Source: JOPF136 sp035272605 (GTDB taxonomy: Bacteria > Acidobacteriota > Terriglobia > Acidiferrales > UBA7541). Taken from it: a stretch of 6,375 bases of DNA. Position 1 is the stretch's first letter. Each line of letters opens with the position of its first letter. The notes beneath the pieces are model-generated. The model was not told the origin of the DNA. It worked only from the letters and a program-made list of their open reading frames with translations, and ran no database searches. A program made the position numbers and the translations under genes. Where the stretch lies: contig DATEQM010000144.1 of assembly GCA_035272605.1 (NCBI GenBank), positions 1-6,375 on the forward strand. The letters are read 5' to 3'. Of this stretch, positions 4,517-6,375 are shown piece after piece.

Positions 4517-6375
4517 GTGAAGAGCTGTCCTCACTGCAAATCCACCTACCCGACGCAATTCACGGTGTGTCCGCACGACGCGGCGACGCTGCAAGAAGTG
4601 AGTGAACTCGAACCCGGGGCCATCCTGCGCGGAAAGTACAAGATCCTGGAGAAAATCGGGGAGGGCGGGATGGGCGCGGTCTACAAGGCGCTGCACGTGA
4701 AGTTCAACGAAGTGTGTGCGCTGAAAATCGTACTCCCCTACCATCTCAAGGACCCCTCGTTCCTGCAGCGCTTCAATGCGGAGGCCGTGCTGATGCGGCG
4801 GCTGGACCATCCGCACGCCCTGCACATCAACGACGTGGACGAGACGGAAGACGGCCGCCCATTTTTCGTCATGGAGTACATCGAGGGCGAAAGCCTGGAC
4901 GCCGTCCTGGCCCGCGGCGCGCTCGCGCCCGCACGCGCCGTGGGCATCGCCATTCAGGCCTGCGAGGCACTGGCCGCCGCGCACCGCCTGGGCGTGATCC
5001 ACCGCGACATCAAGCCCGCAAACCTGATTCTGGCGCGCACGGCCGACGGCTCGGATTGCGTGAAAGTGCTGGATTTCGGGATCGCCAAGGTGAAGGCGGG
5101 CAGCCCGCTGCGGGACGGCGCATCGCTCACGCAGACGGGCGCCCTGGTGGGCACCCCGACCTACATGTCGCCCGAACAGTGCCAGGGGGCGCATGGCGAC
5201 AAGCTCACGGAGTCTTCGGACCTCTACTCGCTGGGCGTGGTGCTCTACCAAATGTTGACCGGGAGCGTGCCCTTCAAGGCCGATACGGCGGTGGGGATGC
5301 TGATGGCGCACCTGCAGCAATCGCCGCCGGATCCGCGGGTCTTGTGCCCCAGCGTCCCGCCGCAGGTGGTCAACGTGGTGTTTCGAGCCTTGGAGAAAGA
5401 TCCGACAAAGCGCTTCGCCTCCGCCGACGAAATGCGCAAGGCACTGGAAGACGCGAATGCCGCGCTGGGAAAGACGACGGTCGGTTCGCTGCGTGCCGTC
5501 AAATTGGAACCGGCGGTAACACCGCCGGCGCCGCCACCTGCAGAACCGCTTCCCGTCGCACCGCCCCCGTCCACGCCCGCGCCGGCAGAAAGAATCGTCG
5601 CGCCGCCGCCCCAGCCGCCACAACCGGCGCTGCAGCCTCAAGCAGCGCCCCAGCCCGTTCGCGCGGCCGCAGCACCGCCAGCAGTTCCCGAACCCGCCAT
5701 TCGCACGTCGCGGCCCCGGACCAATCCCTGGTTGATCTTTGGGGGTGGTGCCGCGCTTTTGGCAATCCTTGTCCTGCTCGCCGTGCTGGTTGCGCGCACG
5801 GGGCGCATGGACAGGTCCAAATCCCCGGAAGTCGAAAGGCCACCCGGGAGTTCGGCTGGCTCGACTGCCAACGCAAAGGGCCTCGCAGAATCTCCCGAAA
5901 CCGAAGCGCGAAAGAGCCCTTCGCCCGCGGCGTTGGTCCCGCCGGTCGCGGAAAAACCCAAGCCGGCTCCGGAGAGTAAACCTGCGGAGGGTCCCGCGGC
6001 ACCGCGAACGGAGCCGAATCCCACACCGCCGGAACCGCGTGCACTGACGCCCGTGGTTATCCCGCAATTCGCACTGCTGGAAACCCTGGTGGGGCACGCC
6101 GAATCGGTGTTGAGTGTGGCGTTCAGCCCGAACGGCCGGCTGCTGGCCTCGGGAAGTTCCGACAACACCATCAACCTGTGGGACGTGTCCTCGGGCCGCT
6201 CGGTGCGCCAGTTAATCGGCCACAAGGGCCAGGTGTTCGGCGTGGCCTTCAGCCCGAATGGAGCCATGCTCGCCTCGGCGAGCGCGGACCATACGGTGAA
6301 GTTGTGGGACGTGGCGGGCGGCCGCGAACTGGTCACATTCGCGGGCCACACCGACAAAGTCTATTCCGTGGCCTA
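4517..6375 (+). CDS. Zinc-ribbon Ser/Thr protein kinase with transmembrane helix and WD40 repeats (3' end cut)
   Basis: This membrane-anchored Hanks-type kinase phosphorylates Ser/Thr on proteins; its targets are unknown. GTG 4517 follows GAGG (4506-4509) by seven bases, and the frame is open for 619 codons to the window end. Residues 4-25 form a zinc ribbon (CPHC, then CPHD). The kinase domain covers about 41-310 and has every key element: GEGGMG loop (48-53), K70, helix-C E89, HRDIKPAN (162-169), DFG (186-188), an activation loop with T205, T207 and T213, SPE (218-220), D235 and R299. It should therefore be active. A Pro/Ala linker (332-400) leads to one transmembrane helix (404-426), then a second Pro/Glu/Lys-rich linker to about 515. 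WD40 repeats follow at about 521-557 and 563-599, both ending LWDV, and a third begins at 603. By topology the WD40 half should lie outside the cytoplasm as a sensor or docking surface. More blades must follow beyond the window. Confidence 0.95.
   Translation, partial: MKSCPHCKSTYPTQFTVCPHDAATLQEVSELEPGAILRGKYKILEKIGEGGMGAVYKALHVKFNEVCALKIVLPYHLKDPSFLQRFNAEAVLMRRLDHPHALHINDVDETEDGRPFFVMEYIEGESLDAVLARGALAPARAVGIAIQACEALAAAHRLGVIHRDIKPANLILARTADGSDCVKVLDFGIAKVKAGSPLRDGASLTQTGALVGTPTYMSPEQCQGAHGDKLTESSDLYSLGVVLYQMLTGSVPFKADTAVGMLMAHLQQSPPDPRVLCPSVPPQVVNVVFRALEKDPTKRFASADEMRKALEDANAALGKTTVGSLRAVKLEPAVTPPAPPPAEPLPVAPPPSTPAPAERIVAPPPQPPQPALQPQAAPQPVRAAAAPPAVPEPAIRTSRPRTNPWLIFGGGAALLAILVLLAVLVARTGRMDRSKSPEVERPPGSSAGSTANAKGLAESPETEARKSPSPAALVPPVAEKPKPAPESKPAEGPAAPRTEPNPTPPEPRALTPVVIPQFALLETLVGHAESVLSVAFSPNGRLLASGSSDNTINLWDVSSGRSVRQLIGHKGQVFGVAFSPNGAMLASASADHTVKLWDVAGGRELVTFAGHTDKVYSVA

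Noticed and set aside
4714..5979. 421-aa + strand open frame
   Set aside because: Alternative frame inside the kinase gene, very rich in Arg, Gly and Ala, with no domain signature.
4496..6097. 533-aa minus-strand open frame
   Set aside because: Antisense of the kinase gene, whose complete catalytic motifs prove the + strand reading.

Overview
The window looks like a chromosomal piece of a GC-rich soil bacterium, most probably an acidobacterium. This is inferred from protein style, not from a marker gene: a kinase N-terminus of the 'PGT.LGPYEI..LGAGGMGEV' type, a zinc-ribbon Ser/Thr kinase with a WD40 sensor half, and secreted Thr/Ala/Gln- and Tyr-rich proteins are typical of that phylum. All genes supported here lie on the + strand; the long minus-strand frames are judged to be shadows.

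Region 1 (1-1262) appears rearranged. It opens with a 38-bp sequence that recurs exactly at 1225-1262. After the first copy come a TATAAT box and the first ~35 codons of a Ser/Thr kinase, broken just past the glycine-rich loop. A stop codon follows, then directly a signal-peptide-bearing putative outer-membrane beta-barrel gene, best started at TTG 212 behind a strong ribosome binding site. After that gene come a hairpin, two copies of an 18-bp motif resembling insertion-sequence subterminal repeats, and the second 38-bp copy. The simplest reading is that the 38-bp unit is the outer tip of an IS and that IS activity or recombination joined a kinase promoter and 5' end to the barrel gene.

Region 2 (1263-1563) has no convincing gene. 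It carries a good sigma70-type promoter (TTGACG, 18 bp, TATGCT) about 260 nt upstream of the next gene, so that gene probably has a long 5' leader.

Region 3 (1564-4393) holds two genes for exported proteins of no assigned function. The first is 605 aa, with a Thr-rich stalk containing 48-bp tandem repeats, a Tyr/Gly/Trp-rich segment and a small C-terminal domain holding the protein's only two cysteines. The second is 277 aa, with a signal peptide, a central domain, a Gln/Pro/Ala linker and a C-terminal module that resembles the BamE/SmpA pattern. A strong hairpin lies between them.

Region 4 (4394-6375) contains a hairpin, an extended -10 promoter and a kinase gene cut by the window end. Its order is zinc ribbon, complete Hanks-type kinase domain, Pro/Ala-rich linker, one transmembrane helix, a second Pro-rich linker and WD40 repeats. 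Nothing seen ties the kinase functionally to the exported proteins; shared strand and proximity are the only link.
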